A DNA stretch of 64,000 bases from Deltaproteobacteria bacterium (GCA_012729055.1 JAAYDW010000037.1:119028-183027); one strand, 5' to 3'; positions 34,013 through 43,587 are shown, numbered from the stretch's first letter. Numbers and translations are program-made. The notes: generated by a model from the sequence alone, not told the origin.

Positions 34013-35284
34013 ATGCCGGAAAAAAAACTGCCCTTTACGAAGAAAAAGCTCGACGCCATCCTGGCCGAGTTTCCAACGCCTTTTCATCTTTATGATGAAA
34101 AGGCCATCCGCGAAAATGCCCGCGCGTTTAAAAAGGCCTTTTCCTGGAATCAGGGCTTCAAGGAATTTTTCGCAGTCAAAGCCGCTCCCAATCCCTATCT
34201 GATGAAAATTCTGCGCGCCGAGGGCTTCGGCGCTGATTGCAGTTCGCTCGCGGAATTGCTGCTGGCCCGGGAAACCGGCATTACCGGCGAAGACATCATG
34301 TTTTCCTCAAACGACACCCCCGCCGAGGATTTTCTGCTGGCGAAAAAACTCGGGGCAATCATCAACCTGGATGACATCAACCACATCGACTATCTGGAAA
34401 AAACTGCCGGCCTGCCCGAACTTATCTGTTTCCGCTACAATCCCGGCCCCCTCAAAAAGGGGAACGTGATCATCGGCCATCCCGAAGAAGCCAAATACGG
34501 CTTCACCCGGGAGCAGCTGTTTGAAGGCTACCGGATCTGCCGCGATAAAGGCGTCCGGCGCTTCGGCATTCATACCATGGTCGCGTCCAACGAGCTCGAC
34601 GCGCAGTACTTTGTTGAAACGGCCGAGATCCTCTTCGAACTGGTTGTTCAGATTTCCCACGCTCTCAACATCCGTTTCGAGTTCATCAATATCGGCGGCG
34701 GCATCGGCATCCCCTACCGTCCGGAACAGGAACGGATCGATCTGGCGGCGATGAGCCGGGGCATTCGGGAGCAATACGATAAAATCATCGTCGACAAGGG
34801 TATGGCCCCGATCAAACTCTTTGCCGAATGCGGACGCTACATCACCGGTCCCTACGGCTATCTCGTCGCCCGGGTGCTGCACATCAAGGATACCTACAAA
34901 AAGTTTGCCGGCCTCGACGCCTGCATGGCCAACCTGATGCGGCCGGCCCTTTACGGCGCCTACCATCACATCACGATTCCCGGCAAGGAAAAGGCGCCCC
35001 ATGACGTTATGTACGACGTTACCGGTTCTCTGTGTGAAAACAACGACAAATTCGCCGTGGACCGGACGCTGCCTGCGCTTGCGCCAGGCGATCCGGTAGT
35101 GATCCACGACGCAGGCGCCCACGGTTTTTCAATGGGCTTCAATTACAACGGAAAGCTCCGCTCCGCCGAACTGCTCCTGCGCAAAGACGGGTCCGTCGTC
35201 CAGATCCGCCGCGCGGAAACCGTCGACGACTACTTTGCCACGCTGGATTTTAAGGGACTGAAAAAATTTGAGGTTCAAGGATAA
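34013..35284 (+). CDS. lysA: diaminopimelate decarboxylase
   Basis: This 423-residue fold-type III PLP enzyme has the cofactor lysine in FFAVKAAPNPYLMKIL, a phosphate-binding glycine loop (NIGGGIGIPY) and ECGRYITGPYGYLV, with a C-terminal barrel carrying DAGAHGFSMGFNYNGKLR. It converts meso-diaminopimelate to lysine. AGGTTTGA precedes the ATG. Being close to the kamA operon, it may supply lysine for it, but it lies 3 genes downstream with its own spacer. Confidence 0.92.
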   Translation: MPEKKLPFTKKKLDAILAEFPTPFHLYDEKAIRENARAFKKAFSWNQGFKEFFAVKAAPNPYLMKILRAEGFGADCSSLAELLLARETGITGEDIMFSSNDTPAEDFLLAKKLGAIINLDDINHIDYLEKTAGLPELICFRYNPGPLKKGNVIIGHPEEAKYGFTREQLFEGYRICRDKGVRRFGIHTMVASNELDAQYFVETAEILFELVVQISHALNIRFEFINIGGGIGIPYRPEQERIDLAAMSRGIREQYDKIIVDKGMAPIKLFAECGRYITGPYGYLVARVLHIKDTYKKFAGLDACMANLMRPALYGAYHHITIPGKEKAPHDVMYDVTGSLCENNDKFAVDRTLPALAPGDPVVIHDAGAHGFSMGFNYNGKLRSAELLLRKDGSVVQIRRAETVDDYFATLDFKGLKKFEVQG

Positions 35285-35354
35285 AGGTCTTTGAACCTTT
35301 CTCCTCCTTGTTCTTCCCCTTGCCTTTTGGCCATTCCACCATTATATTTGCTTC

Positions 35355-35837
35355 ATGTCGAAGGAAAAATTTCCATCCACGCCGGCGGTTCTGGCGCTGA
35401 AAAAAGGAAATGCAGCCTTTACGCTGCATACCTACGCCTACGAGGAAAAAGGCGGAACGAGGATTTCTTCTCAGAAGCTCGGCGTGGACGAACACTGCGT
35501 GATCAAAACCCTGGTCATGGAAGACGAAACGGCCAGGCCTTTTATCATACTGATGCACGGCGACCGTGAGGTTTCCACAAAAAATCTGGCGCGGATCATG
35601 GGAGTCAAATCCGTTTCCCCCTGCCGGCCGGACGTGGCCCACCGGCATACGGGGTACGTGGTCGGCGGCACATCCCCCTTCGGCACGAGGAAGCGCCTGG
35701 ACGTTTACATAGAAAAGACCATCGCGGATCTTCCGGAAATTCTCATCAACGCGGGCGCCCGGGGTCTGCTGGCCGCGATGCCGCCTGCGGAACTGATCCG
35801 CCTTTTGTCCCCCCGCGAAGTTCGCGTCGGGATATAA
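35355..35837 (+). CDS. ybaK: YbaK-family Cys-tRNA(Pro) deacylase
   Basis: The 160-residue product has the YbaK/EbsC pattern: YEEKGGTRISSQKLGVDEHCVIKTLVME, then MGVKSVSP and VGGTSPFGTRKRLDVYIEKTI. It hydrolyses mischarged Cys-tRNA(Pro) in trans. The ribosome site before the ATG is weak. It lies between lysA and the thioredoxin gene on the same strand. Confidence 0.93.
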   Translation: MSKEKFPSTPAVLALKKGNAAFTLHTYAYEEKGGTRISSQKLGVDEHCVIKTLVMEDETARPFIILMHGDREVSTKNLARIMGVKSVSPCRPDVAHRHTGYVVGGTSPFGTRKRLDVYIEKTIADLPEILINAGARGLLAAMPPAELIRLLSPREVRVGI

Positions 35838-35894
35838 TTTGCCTTTTGAGTGCGAAAAAGAGATAATGCCCGCAAGATTTTGAAGGAACGTCTT

Positions 35895-36452
35895 ATGCCG
35901 GACAACGTGATCATCCGCTGTCTGAACTGCGGAACCAAAAATCGCATCCCGAAACAAAAATTTCAGGGCCGGCCGACCTGCGGCCAATGTCATGCCCCGC
36001 TAGACGAGCTGATCATCCGCTGCCTGAAATGCGGGACCAAAAACCGCATTCCGGAGGAACGCCTCAACGCCAAACCCCTGTGCGGCAAGTGCGGCGAGCC
36101 GCTTATCATCGCCAAACAGGACATCAAGCCGATCGACGTCACGGACGATTCCTTCGACCGCGAAGTGCTCTCCATGGATACCTCCGTCATGGTGGACTGC
36201 TGGGCCCCGTGGTGCGGTCCCTGCAGAAGCCTGACGCCGATCATCGACGAACTGGCTTCGGATTACGTAAACGGCGTCAAGGTCGTCAAACTGAACGTGG
36301 ACGAAAATCCGGCGACTGCTTCCCAGTACGGCATTCGCAGTATCCCAACGCTGCTTTTTTTCCGGGAAGGCCGACTGGTTGAACGTCTCGTAGGCGCCCT
36401 GCCGAAACAGGAAATCGAAAAACACCTTCTCGCGATCATTAAAACAAACTGA
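35895..36452 (+). CDS. thioredoxin with two tandem zinc ribbons (TrxC-like)
   Basis: From the ATG at 35895 (after GAAGGAACG) the 185-residue protein carries two near-repeated zinc ribbons: C9/C12/C29/C32 and C43/C46/C63/C66 ([11 protein letters not shown] and [11 protein letters not shown]). A thioredoxin domain with active site WCGPC at 106-110 follows. Thioredoxin 2 (TrxC) has one such ribbon, so this is a duplicated-ribbon variant. It reduces protein disulphides, and the ribbons may give redox or zinc sensing. It is followed 17 bases later by a Nudix gene. Confidence 0.9.
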   Translation: MPDNVIIRCLNCGTKNRIPKQKFQGRPTCGQCHAPLDELIIRCLKCGTKNRIPEERLNAKPLCGKCGEPLIIAKQDIKPIDVTDDSFDREVLSMDTSVMVDCWAPWCGPCRSLTPIIDELASDYVNGVKVVKLNVDENPATASQYGIRSIPTLLFFREGRLVERLVGALPKQEIEKHLLAIIKTN

Positions 36453-36469
36453 AAGAGAAAAAATACTTC

Positions 36470-37009
36470 ATGAAGTTCCCCCGGAAGCAAACTTACGCAT
36501 GTAAAATCTTTACGGTCTGGGAAGAAGATGTCCCGCTGCAAAACGGCAAGACCACACGGCAAAGCTGGGTAGAGCATAAACCCACCGTGGCCGTTGTGGC
36601 CGTGAACGATCAAAAAGAGGTGCTGCTGATCCGGCAGTACCGGGTTCCCGCCGGACGGGACCTGCTCGAAATTCCCGCCGGAACGATGGATCACGGCGAA
36701 GAATCTCCCGCCGTTTGCGCGGGTCGGGAACTGGCGGAAGAAACGGGCTTTCGCGCCGGCAAGCTGACCGAGCTTTTCGCCGGCTATCTCCTGCCTGGGT
36801 ACTGCAACGAGTTCATGTATTTTTTTCTGGCCGAGGATCTGGTGTACGATCCGCTGACGCCGGACGAAGACGAATTTATCGCTGTGCTGCCGACGAGCTT
36901 CGCCCGGGCCTGCGAACTCCTGAAGGACGGTTCGATTGTCGACGCCAAGACAGCCCTCGGGCTCCTCCTGGCCGGCCGCCATTGCAAGCAAGACGTCTGC
37001 AAAGCGTAA
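36470..37009 (+). CDS. Nudix hydrolase, ADP-ribose pyrophosphatase-like
   Basis: The Nudix box GTMDHGEESPAVCAGRELAEETGF fits GX5EX7REUXEEXGU. The surrounding fold (LLIRQYRVPAGRDLLEIPAG) is that of ADP-sugar pyrophosphatases such as NudF. It would cleave ADP-ribose or another nucleoside diphosphate derivative. It is 179 residues, the family's normal size, and likely cotranscribed with the thioredoxin gene. Confidence 0.9.
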   Translation: MKFPRKQTYACKIFTVWEEDVPLQNGKTTRQSWVEHKPTVAVVAVNDQKEVLLIRQYRVPAGRDLLEIPAGTMDHGEESPAVCAGRELAEETGFRAGKLTELFAGYLLPGYCNEFMYFFLAEDLVYDPLTPDEDEFIAVLPTSFARACELLKDGSIVDAKTALGLLLAGRHCKQDVCKA

Positions 37010-37054
37010 AAAGGGCTGATGTGACAATTCTTAAAAAACGCCGAGATGCTCGAA

Positions 37055-37642
37055 TCAGCGCAGCATTTTTTCCCTTTTCTCCAGCTGAATTTCCAGATTC
37101 TTCAGCTGTTGGATATCTTTTTTCAGTTGTTCATTTTCCTGCTGCAATCTAATCAATTCCGCCGAATATTTTTCTTCCGTCTGCCGAATGCCGTCTCTCA
37201 GCCCTTCCATTTCCCTCGCGAGTTTTCCGTGGTCGTTCTGCGCCCTTTGCTTATCCAGCCGAAGCTGGTTTTGCAGCTCGGCCATTTTTTGAATACAGGC
37301 GATTACCGCTCCGGCGGCGGGTGTCCACTTGCCGTCCGGGTGTTCCCGGACAAGCTTTTCCAGTCTGAGTCTGGCTTCCTTGTAATTCGGCTCTTTTTGC
37401 TGATTACTTAAATATGAAAGGGCTTCTTCAAACAGGTCCCTGTCCGAAGGCTCTGTTTTGAAAAGATTCCCAACGGTTTCAGGCGCCCTGGCGGACGTCT
37501 CCGCAGGAGGGATAACCGATTTCGTCGCACAGCCGCCCAAAAGAGCGGCAATCATGAAAACAGCGGCCAGACGCCGGATGCCGGCTAACGCTCGACCGGT
37601 TCCGGCTGGTTTTGTCCATTTTGCTCTTGCACTTTTTTCCAT
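37055..37642 (-). CDS. coiled-coil lipoprotein
   Basis: The N-terminal region contains a lipoprotein signal ending AAVFMIAALLGGCATK. Residues ~65-105 look TPR-like (DLFEEALSYLSNQQKEPNYKEARLRLEKLVREHPDG). Residues ~120-195 are a coiled coil (ELIRLQQENEQLKKDIQQLKNLEIQLEKREK). The start overlaps the 3' end of the GGDEF-like gene by 58 bases and gives a long, charged n-region; no later in-frame ATG fits a signal peptide. No family is recognised. It is likely cotranscribed with the sensor gene. Confidence 0.65.
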   Translation of the reverse strand: MEKSARAKWTKPAGTGRALAGIRRLAAVFMIAALLGGCATKSVIPPAETSARAPETVGNLFKTEPSDRDLFEEALSYLSNQQKEPNYKEARLRLEKLVREHPDGKWTPAAGAVIACIQKMAELQNQLRLDKQRAQNDHGKLAREMEGLRDGIRQTEEKYSAELIRLQQENEQLKKDIQQLKNLEIQLEKREKMLR

Positions 37643-38970
37643 TTTTCAATGTCTTCTTCTGTCACGTAGTTGCTGCCGGTCATCCTTTTGGCTTCTTCCT
37701 TTAATTCCGCCACCAGCCTAGCCATCTCCAGCGGATTCTTAAACCGCGATCCGTCATCGGTCACAATGGCCGCTGTAACGGTAATCAGTGGAAATTTTTG
37801 TATGGTCCCCTGACGATTCCGTCCGATAAAGTATCCGTTCTGAGCGTCTTGTGGTTCATAGAATCCAAGGATGCGGTCCGAAAAATCCGCTACCAGTCGT
37901 TTACAGACGTCCGCGACCTGGCCGGGCTTGCCGATCAGCACGTAATCGTCTCCGCCGATGTGCCCGAGGAAGAGGTCTCTCAACTGCGCGTCTTTGATAT
38001 ACCCCTGCAGGATCTGGGCGACTTCCTTGATGACCTCGCTGCCCCACGCATATCCGTATTTATCGGCAAACGGTTTGAAATTGTCCAGATCCACCTGGCA
38101 CAGGGAGAAGGTCTCACCCTTTGCCAGAAGCTGCTCGATTTTGAATTCAATCGCCAGATTTCCCGGCAAACCGGTAAGCGGACTGGCATCCAGATTCAGC
38201 GCCTCAAGCATCTTGAGCCTGTTGGTCATGTACGCAAACGATTTGGCCAGCGCGCCGATTTCATCATCGCGCCGGGCCTCGATTTTGTGATCCAGGTTGC
38301 CTTCCGCAATCAGGCGGGTGGCCCGCTGCAGCTGCTGCAGCGGTTTGGAGATGTTGCGGGTGATGATCAGCGCGAGCGCAATTCCCAAAACCAGGCTGAA
38401 GATTCCCAGAGTCAGCGTCATATGGACCGCAGCCCGGCTCTGTCTTGCAAACTGTTTCATTTCATCGTTGATCGCCCGGTCCATCGTCTTTTGCATGCCC
38501 CGGAGTTTTACCGCCAGGTCATCGATGGCGGTTCTTCCCATCGTATCGGAAAGGGACTGCGCTTCTTCGTTCTGGCCGTTTTGCACTTTGAAGACTTCTT
38601 CTGCAAACAATTCCCGGAGGTGTTTTTGCAGGGCGTCCATTTCGTCAACGGCCGTTTTCGTTTTCCGGTCCAGCCTTAGCTCACGGACCCGCGTCAGTTC
38701 CTCCTGGAATTCCCGGCTGCGCTGCCAGAATATCTGCTCCAGCGCCGGATCTTTTAAAATCAGGTATTTTTTTTCTGCGCTTTCCTGCGCCAGGAGAATA
38801 TCCATCAGCTTTTTGGAACTCTCCAGCAAAACAAAGTGATGCTGCGTGATCGTGTAAGCGGAACCGCTGAGCGTCTGCAGACTGTTGACGGCGTAAGCGC
38901 TTGCCAAAACGGTCAGAAGCGCCATGAACAAATACCCCAACAACAATTTGCGGCTGATTGTGAGCTTCAT
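37585..38970 (-). CDS. membrane sensor with HAMP and atypical GGDEF domain
   Basis: From the ATG at 38970 (MKLTISRKLLLGYLFMALLTVL) the 461 residues run: membrane segment, a four-helix periplasmic sensor (residues ~35-185), a second membrane segment (LTLGIFSLVLGIALALII), a HAMP domain (ISKPLQQLQRATRLIAEGNLDHKI) and a GGDEF domain beginning SPLTGLPGN. The active-site loop reads HIGGDDY, not GGDEF, and there is no clear RxxD inhibitory site. It may be a weak or inactive diguanylate cyclase or a c-di-GMP or GTP sensor. The ORF-track start is 27 codons early. Confidence 0.85.
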   Translation of the reverse strand: MKLTISRKLLLGYLFMALLTVLASAYAVNSLQTLSGSAYTITQHHFVLLESSKKLMDILLAQESAEKKYLILKDPALEQIFWQRSREFQEELTRVRELRLDRKTKTAVDEMDALQKHLRELFAEEVFKVQNGQNEEAQSLSDTMGRTAIDDLAVKLRGMQKTMDRAINDEMKQFARQSRAAVHMTLTLGIFSLVLGIALALIITRNISKPLQQLQRATRLIAEGNLDHKIEARRDDEIGALAKSFAYMTNRLKMLEALNLDASPLTGLPGNLAIEFKIEQLLAKGETFSLCQVDLDNFKPFADKYGYAWGSEVIKEVAQILQGYIKDAQLRDLFLGHIGGDDYVLIGKPGQVADVCKRLVADFSDRILGFYEPQDAQNGYFIGRNRQGTIQKFPLITVTAAIVTDDGSRFKNPLEMARLVAELKEEAKRMTGSNYVTEEDIEKWKKVQEQNGQNQPEPVER

Positions 38971-39269
38971 CTTTGAGTTACAAAACCTGAGAAGATTTTC
39001 CTGTTTTCTGAAAGCGACTTCCGACAAAAGCCTCTTTTTATGAATTATCACAACCCAGCGGTCGGCGTAAAGAACAATTTGTTTTTTGTCTCACGCGGCC
39101 GGTCTCCGGCCGTCAAAAGCGCAGAAAGCTTCTTGCCACGGGCCCAAAGTTTTGTTAAACTTCAATTCGGAAAGCAGGCAGCGCTTTTACACTCTTGAGC
39201 CATCCGTTAAAAACAGGCGTCTTTGCTCCTGCCCAAAACGTATGTTTCGGGAAGAAAGGGAAACCCCTC
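38971..39269. other. intergenic region between divergent genes
   Basis: About 300 bases with no gene of its own. It must hold promoters for the divergent sensor and paaK genes, but no clear consensus pair was found. Confidence 0.4.
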
Positions 39270-40568
39270 ATGATTTACAACGAAGAGTTTGAAACCCTGC
39301 CGCGCGAAGCCCTGAAGGCCCTGCAAAGCAAGCGGCTCGGACAGGTTCTGCAGCGCGTCTACCACACGGTCGGGTACTACAAAAAGGCCCTCGACGCCGC
39401 TGGTGTTACACCGGACGCGGTTTCGGCGCCGGACGACTTGAAAAAACTGCCGTTCATGACCCGCCAGGATCTGCAAAACAACTACCCTTTTGGCCTGTTT
39501 GCCGTCCCGATGAGCAACATCGTTCGTCTGCACGCCGCATCCGGCACCCCGGGACGTTCGCTGGTTTTCAGCTATACGCGGCGCGACCTGGACACCTGGA
39601 CGGAACTGGCCGCGCGATCGCTGGTCGCGGCCGGCCTGACGAAAAATGATATCGTCCACAACGCCTTCAGTTACGGACTGCTGCCCGGCGGTCTGGGCCT
39701 GCACTACGGCATCGAAAAAATCGGCGCGAGCGTCATTCCCATGTCCGACGGCAATACCAAACGGCAGATTCTTCTGCTGCAGGATTTCGGTCCGACGGTG
39801 CTGTGCGCCACACCGTCCTACGCGCTGCATCTGGCCCAGGAAGGCAAGGCGCTCGGCGTGGACATGAGATCCCTGCAGTTGCGCGTGGGAATTTTCGGGG
39901 GAGAGCTCTGGAGCGACGCAACCCGGGATGCTCTCGAAGACGCCTTCGGCATCAAGGCGCTCAATATCTTCGGCCTCTCGGAAATGATGGGACCCGGCAT
40001 GGCCACAGAATGCCTGGACGGCCGCCGCGGCATGCACGTTTTTGAAGACCATTTCATCGTTGAAACCATCGATCCGGCGACAGGCTTGGTTCTGCCCGAA
40101 GGCGAGGAAGGGGAACTGGTTTTCACCAGCCTATCCAAGGAAGCCTTCCCGCTGGTCCGCTACCGCTCCGGCAACATCTCGCGTCTGATTCCCGAACCCT
40201 GCCGCTGCGGCCGCACCCACATCCGGATGGAGCGCGTCTTGAAGCGCAGCGACGACATGCTGACCGTCCGGGGCATCAACATCTTCCCGGCGCAGGTGGA
40301 AGCCATTTTGCGGGACATCGAAGGCGTCGAACCGGACTTTCAGCTGATCATCGACAAGGTTGGGGCGCTGGACGCGGTCGAGCTGCTCGTGGAAGTCGGC
40401 GAGAATTTTTTCGGCGAAGCGGGGGGTGTCAAGGAACTGCAGACGATCGAAAAAAGGATCGTCAAGGATATGAAAGATTATTTAAGCATCTCGCCCCGCG
40501 TCAAGCTGGTCGCTCCGCAGACACTGAAGAGCAAAGGCCGGAAGGTCATCGACAAACGAATTGTTTAA
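39270..40568 (+). CDS. paaK: phenylacetate-CoA ligase (PaaK family)
   Basis: The ATG at 39270 gives 432 residues, the standard PaaK length; the ORF-track start adds 25. Adenylate-forming motifs are present: HAASGTPGR for the P-loop, [27 protein letters not shown] and the hinge [20 protein letters not shown]. It activates phenylacetate or another aryl acid to its CoA ester with ATP. The ACT protein gene follows closely, a pairing common in anaerobes that ferment aromatic amino acids with indolepyruvate ferredoxin oxidoreductase, which is not in this window. Confidence 0.93.
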   Translation: MIYNEEFETLPREALKALQSKRLGQVLQRVYHTVGYYKKALDAAGVTPDAVSAPDDLKKLPFMTRQDLQNNYPFGLFAVPMSNIVRLHAASGTPGRSLVFSYTRRDLDTWTELAARSLVAAGLTKNDIVHNAFSYGLLPGGLGLHYGIEKIGASVIPMSDGNTKRQILLLQDFGPTVLCATPSYALHLAQEGKALGVDMRSLQLRVGIFGGELWSDATRDALEDAFGIKALNIFGLSEMMGPGMATECLDGRRGMHVFEDHFIVETIDPATGLVLPEGEEGELVFTSLSKEAFPLVRYRSGNISRLIPEPCRCGRTHIRMERVLKRSDDMLTVRGINIFPAQVEAILRDIEGVEPDFQLIIDKVGALDAVELLVEVGENFFGEAGGVKELQTIEKRIVKDMKDYLSISPRVKLVAPQTLKSKGRKVIDKRIV

Positions 40569-40617
40569 TCCCCGTACCCGCCGGCGGCGGCAGGGAACGA
40601 ACTTATGTGGAGGAATT

Positions 40618-41049
40618 ATGAAAGTCGAACAAATCTCTGTCTTTCTTGAGAACAAACCGGGCACTCTTGAGCATGCCACTCGCGTACTGAAGGAAAACAA
40701 CATCAACATCCGTACCCTATCGCTGGCGGAAACGGCGGACTTCGGCATCCTGCGCCTGATCGTCAACGATGTGGAAAAAACGAACACCGTGCTCAAGGAG
40801 GCGGGCTTCCGGGTCAGTAAAACCATCGTTGTGGCAGTGGAGGTTCCCGATCAGCCGGGCGGTCTGCACGGCATCATGGACGTTTTAAACACAGAAGCCA
40901 TCAATGTAGAGTACTTGTATGCCTTCGTGGAAAAAAGCGGACAGAATGCCGTAATTATTTTCCGCTTTGACGATCCCGAAAAAGCCATCGCGGTGCTCTT
41001 GAAACACAAATTTACGGTAGTGCCGGGGGCTAAACTTTACGAATTTTGA
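40618..41049 (+). CDS. tandem ACT-domain protein
   Basis: From the ATG at 40618 (after GTGGAGG) the 143 residues make two ACT domains: [31 protein letters not shown] and [34 protein letters not shown] domains bind amino acids to regulate enzymes; this type accompanies paaK and probably senses an aromatic or branched amino acid. It lies about 50 bases behind paaK and before a strong terminator. Confidence 0.9.
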   Translation: MKVEQISVFLENKPGTLEHATRVLKENNINIRTLSLAETADFGILRLIVNDVEKTNTVLKEAGFRVSKTIVVAVEVPDQPGGLHGIMDVLNTEAINVEYLYAFVEKSGQNAVIIFRFDDPEKAIAVLLKHKFTVVPGAKLYEF

Positions 41050-41156
41050 CGGCCCATCCGTTGCTTTCGGGTCCGGTCGTCGTCTGATGCCGGCCCGCTG
41101 CAATCATTTCCGCCTTTCCCGCCGGCGGATATCCCTCTGTCCGGTTTCATGGATAG

Positions 41157-41192
41157 AAAAAGGCAGAGGCTCTGCGCCGCCTCTGCCTTTTT
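41157..41192. terminator. bidirectional rho-independent terminator
   Basis: A perfect 14-bp stem, AAAAAGGCAGAGGC (41157-41170) with GCCTCTGCCTTTTT (41179-41192), has an 8-base loop and A/T tracts on both sides. It can end both the ACT gene and the convergent Cys-rich repeat gene. Confidence 0.92.
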
Positions 41193-41211
41193 CCTTTGCC
41201 TTTGCTCCGTC

Positions 41212-41520
41212 TTATGCCGGGGGCTTCCCGCACTCCTTGCACTTGCCGTCCGGACCGATGACGCCGATGCACGCTCCGTCGCTGCATAAAATGCGTTTGT
41301 CCCAGTCTTCATCCTCTGCCTCCGGCACAGCGGCAACCGCTTCTTCCTCAGCAGCAGGCTGTTGTGTGGGCTGGCCGTGGCCTTCGGGAAGGACGCCTTC
41401 ATAAGGCTTCCCGCACTCCTTGCACTTGCCGTCCGGACCGATGACGCCGATGCACGCTCCGTCGCTGCATAAAATGCGTTTGTCCCAGTCTTCCTGTTCA
41501 TCAAAGATGATTTCCGTCAT
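41212..41520 (-). CDS. small Cys-rich protein made of two identical repeats
   Basis: The 102-residue product contains EDWDKRILCSDGACIGVIGPDGKCKECGKP twice, joined by a Glu/Ala/Pro linker. Each unit has four Cys (C-x4-C...C-x2-C), so it probably binds a metal such as zinc. The unit looks like a small zinc ribbon with a GVIGPDGKC turn. The repeats are identical in DNA too (89 bases), which points to a recent duplication. No named family or function is known to me. Confidence 0.75.
   Translation of the reverse strand: MTEIIFDEQEDWDKRILCSDGACIGVIGPDGKCKECGKPYEGVLPEGHGQPTQQPAAEEEAVAAVPEAEDEDWDKRILCSDGACIGVIGPDGKCKECGKPPA
41222..41310 (-). repeat. 89-bp direct repeat, copy 1
   Basis: This copy is identical to 41405-41493 over 89 bases and encodes one Cys-rich unit. 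The two copies are both inside one gene, separated by 94 bases of linker. Confidence 0.9.
41405..41493 (-). repeat. 89-bp direct repeat, copy 2
   Basis: This copy is identical to 41222-41310 and encodes the N-terminal Cys-rich unit. Perfect identity at synonymous sites implies a recent duplication or gene conversion. Confidence 0.9.
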
Positions 41521-41606
41521 GTGTTTCTCCGCTTTTTTTATTGATGAGAATTCTTATGATGTCTGGCCAAAAAAGTCAATTCGAACCGAAACAACCCGGC
41601 GGGATT

Positions 41607-43049
41607 TTATCCCTTGATGCAGGCAATGGATTTGAGTCTTGCCACCTTTTTCGCGATGCCCGCCTCGTGAACCACGTCTACGACGTCGTTAAGGTTTTTG
41701 TACGCCTCGGGCATTTCCTCGCAAAGCGTGCCCTTGTTCGCGGCCATGACCACGACGCCCCGGTCCGCCAGTTCGCGGCTGATGGAGCGCCCCCGGCTGG
41801 ATTTGATCGCCTGCGACCGGCTCATCAAGCGGCCCGCGCCGTGGCAGGCGCTGCCGAACGTTTCGTTCATGGCCTTTTCCTGACCGACAAGCACATAGGA
41901 ACCGGCGCCCATATCGCCGGGAATCAGCACCGGCTGGCCGACGCTCCGGTAAAGGACCGGAACCGCCTCATGGCCCGCCGGATAAGCCCGCGTCGCTCCC
42001 TTGCGGTGTACACAGAGTTTCTTTTCCACTCCCGCGACGTGAAAGGACTCTATCTTGGCAATGTTGTGGCAGACATCGTACACGAGGCGCATGCCCAGCT
42101 CCCGCGGCGCGATGTGCAGAGCTTTCTCGAAAACCTCACGGGTGAGATGCATCAGGATTTGCCGGTTAGCCCAGGCGTAGTTGGCCCCGCAGGCCATGGC
42201 AGCCAGATAATTTTTCCCCCGCTGTGCGGCGAGGTATGTGCAGGCGAGCTGCCGGTCGGGAAGGACGATGCCTGTTTCCGCCTGGTGCTTGACCATCAGC
42301 GCCAGATAATCGTCGCAGATCTGGTAGCCCAGGCCGCGTGACCCGGTATGGATCATCACCACAATCCGGCCTTTCCGAAGGCCGAAGGCGGCGGCCGCCC
42401 GTTCATCGAAGATCTCCTGCACGACTTCAATTTCGAGAAAGTGGTTTCCGGATCCCAGCGTGCCGAGCTGCTCCCTGCCCCGCTCGAGCGCCCGGGCCGA
42501 CACCTGCTCCGGATCCGCTCCTCCGAGACAGCCACCGTCTTCCGTCGTTTCCAGGTCCTGCGCAGAGCCGAAACCGGCTTGCACCGCCCAGCGCGCTCCT
42601 TCCGCGAGCACTTTTTGCTGATCCTTGCCGGACAGGCGGACATAGCCGGTGGATCCCACGCCCGCCGGAATGCGCCGGTACAGGGCGGCGGTAAGGTCTT
42701 TGATTCGCTCCCGGACGTTGTCGAGCGCGAGGTCCGTCGCCATCAGGCGGCAGCCGCAGTTGATGTCGTAGCCCACACCGCCGGGGGAAATGATGCCCGA
42801 CTCCAGATCGAAGGCCGCCACGCCGCCGATGGGAAAACCGTATCCCCAGTGAATATCCGGCATGGCGAGCGAGAAATTGACGATGCCGGGCAGATGGGCA
42901 ACATTGGCCACCTGCCGGGCGCTTTCGTCTTTGGCCAGCAGACCGGCCGTTTTATCGCTCGCGTAAATGATGCCCGGCACGCGCATGGCGCCGGTCTGCG
43001 GCACCAGCCAGCGGTTGTCGTCCAGTTTTTCCAGTTTGATGTCATACAT
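41607..43049 (-). CDS. rtcB: RNA ligase RtcB (RNA-splicing ligase)
   Basis: This 480-residue protein has the RtcB core: the metal-binding Cys in VGYDINCGCRLMAT, HTGSRGLGYQ, and the guanylylated His in CHGAGRLMSRSQA near residue 400. It joins 2',3'-cyclic phosphate or 3'-phosphate RNA ends to 5'-OH ends. Its ATG overlaps the archease gene by 8 bases. Archease accelerates RtcB guanylylation, so the two form a functional unit, as in many bacteria and archaea. Confidence 0.96.
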   Translation of the reverse strand: MYDIKLEKLDDNRWLVPQTGAMRVPGIIYASDKTAGLLAKDESARQVANVAHLPGIVNFSLAMPDIHWGYGFPIGGVAAFDLESGIISPGGVGYDINCGCRLMATDLALDNVRERIKDLTAALYRRIPAGVGSTGYVRLSGKDQQKVLAEGARWAVQAGFGSAQDLETTEDGGCLGGADPEQVSARALERGREQLGTLGSGNHFLEIEVVQEIFDERAAAAFGLRKGRIVVMIHTGSRGLGYQICDDYLALMVKHQAETGIVLPDRQLACTYLAAQRGKNYLAAMACGANYAWANRQILMHLTREVFEKALHIAPRELGMRLVYDVCHNIAKIESFHVAGVEKKLCVHRKGATRAYPAGHEAVPVLYRSVGQPVLIPGDMGAGSYVLVGQEKAMNETFGSACHGAGRLMSRSQAIKSSRGRSISRELADRGVVVMAANKGTLCEEMPEAYKNLNDVVDVVHEAGIAKKVARLKSIACIKG

Positions 43050-43464
43050 CGAAGATCACCCTTGCCTTCCACCGCGTCTTTTCCTTCACCACACTCAAGC
43101 CGTGATAGGTGACGGCCTTGAGCTCCGTTCGGACCGTGTGCTTTTCCGGACGGTAGCGCACCAGCGCCAGCTCGGCTGTCAGTCTCCGGGCGGCAAATCC
43201 GGTCATTACACAGGAAACCGTAATCAATCGCTTCCCGTTAAACAAGTATAGCACCTCCCGCAAAAAATTAACCAGCAGATCGGCCGTATCGGCCCCTTCG
43301 ACGGCAACTTTTTTCCCGTGCCCCTGAAGCGGTTTTATCTCATTTTCTTCGATCATGATGTCTTTCAGCGCTACGATGGCGTTGGTAAATAGTTCCTTTT
43401 TTGTCCGTCCGAAAAATTCAATTCCGATATCGGCGGTATGGTCGAACAGCTCGTATTTTTTCAT
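43042..43464 (-). CDS. archease, RtcB-activating protein
   Basis: From the ATG at 43464 (MKKYELFDHTADIGIEFFGRT) the 140 residues match archease: DHTADIG at the start, LLVNFLREVLYLF in the middle, and AVTYHGLSVVKEKTRWKARVIFDV at the end, with the Asp/His metal-binding residues. The ORF-track start adds 41 residues reaching into the spacer. It overlaps rtcB by 8 bases. Confidence 0.95.
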   Translation of the reverse strand: MKKYELFDHTADIGIEFFGRTKKELFTNAIVALKDIMIEENEIKPLQGHGKKVAVEGADTADLLVNFLREVLYLFNGKRLITVSCVMTGFAARRLTAELALVRYRPEKHTVRTELKAVTYHGLSVVKEKTRWKARVIFDV

Positions 43465-43587
43465 GATCCAAGTATAGCTGAATGGTAAATAACGAACATG
43501 GGAGGAAAGCCGGCGCTGCTGCCGGAACTGACGCGCGGACGGCGGACGGATGATCGGGGATGTTTTAAGATGTATTTTTTTCTGCAA

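Noticed and set aside
41212-41520. CRISPR-like repeat
   Set aside because: Only two copies, 89 bases long and coding; not a CRISPR array.
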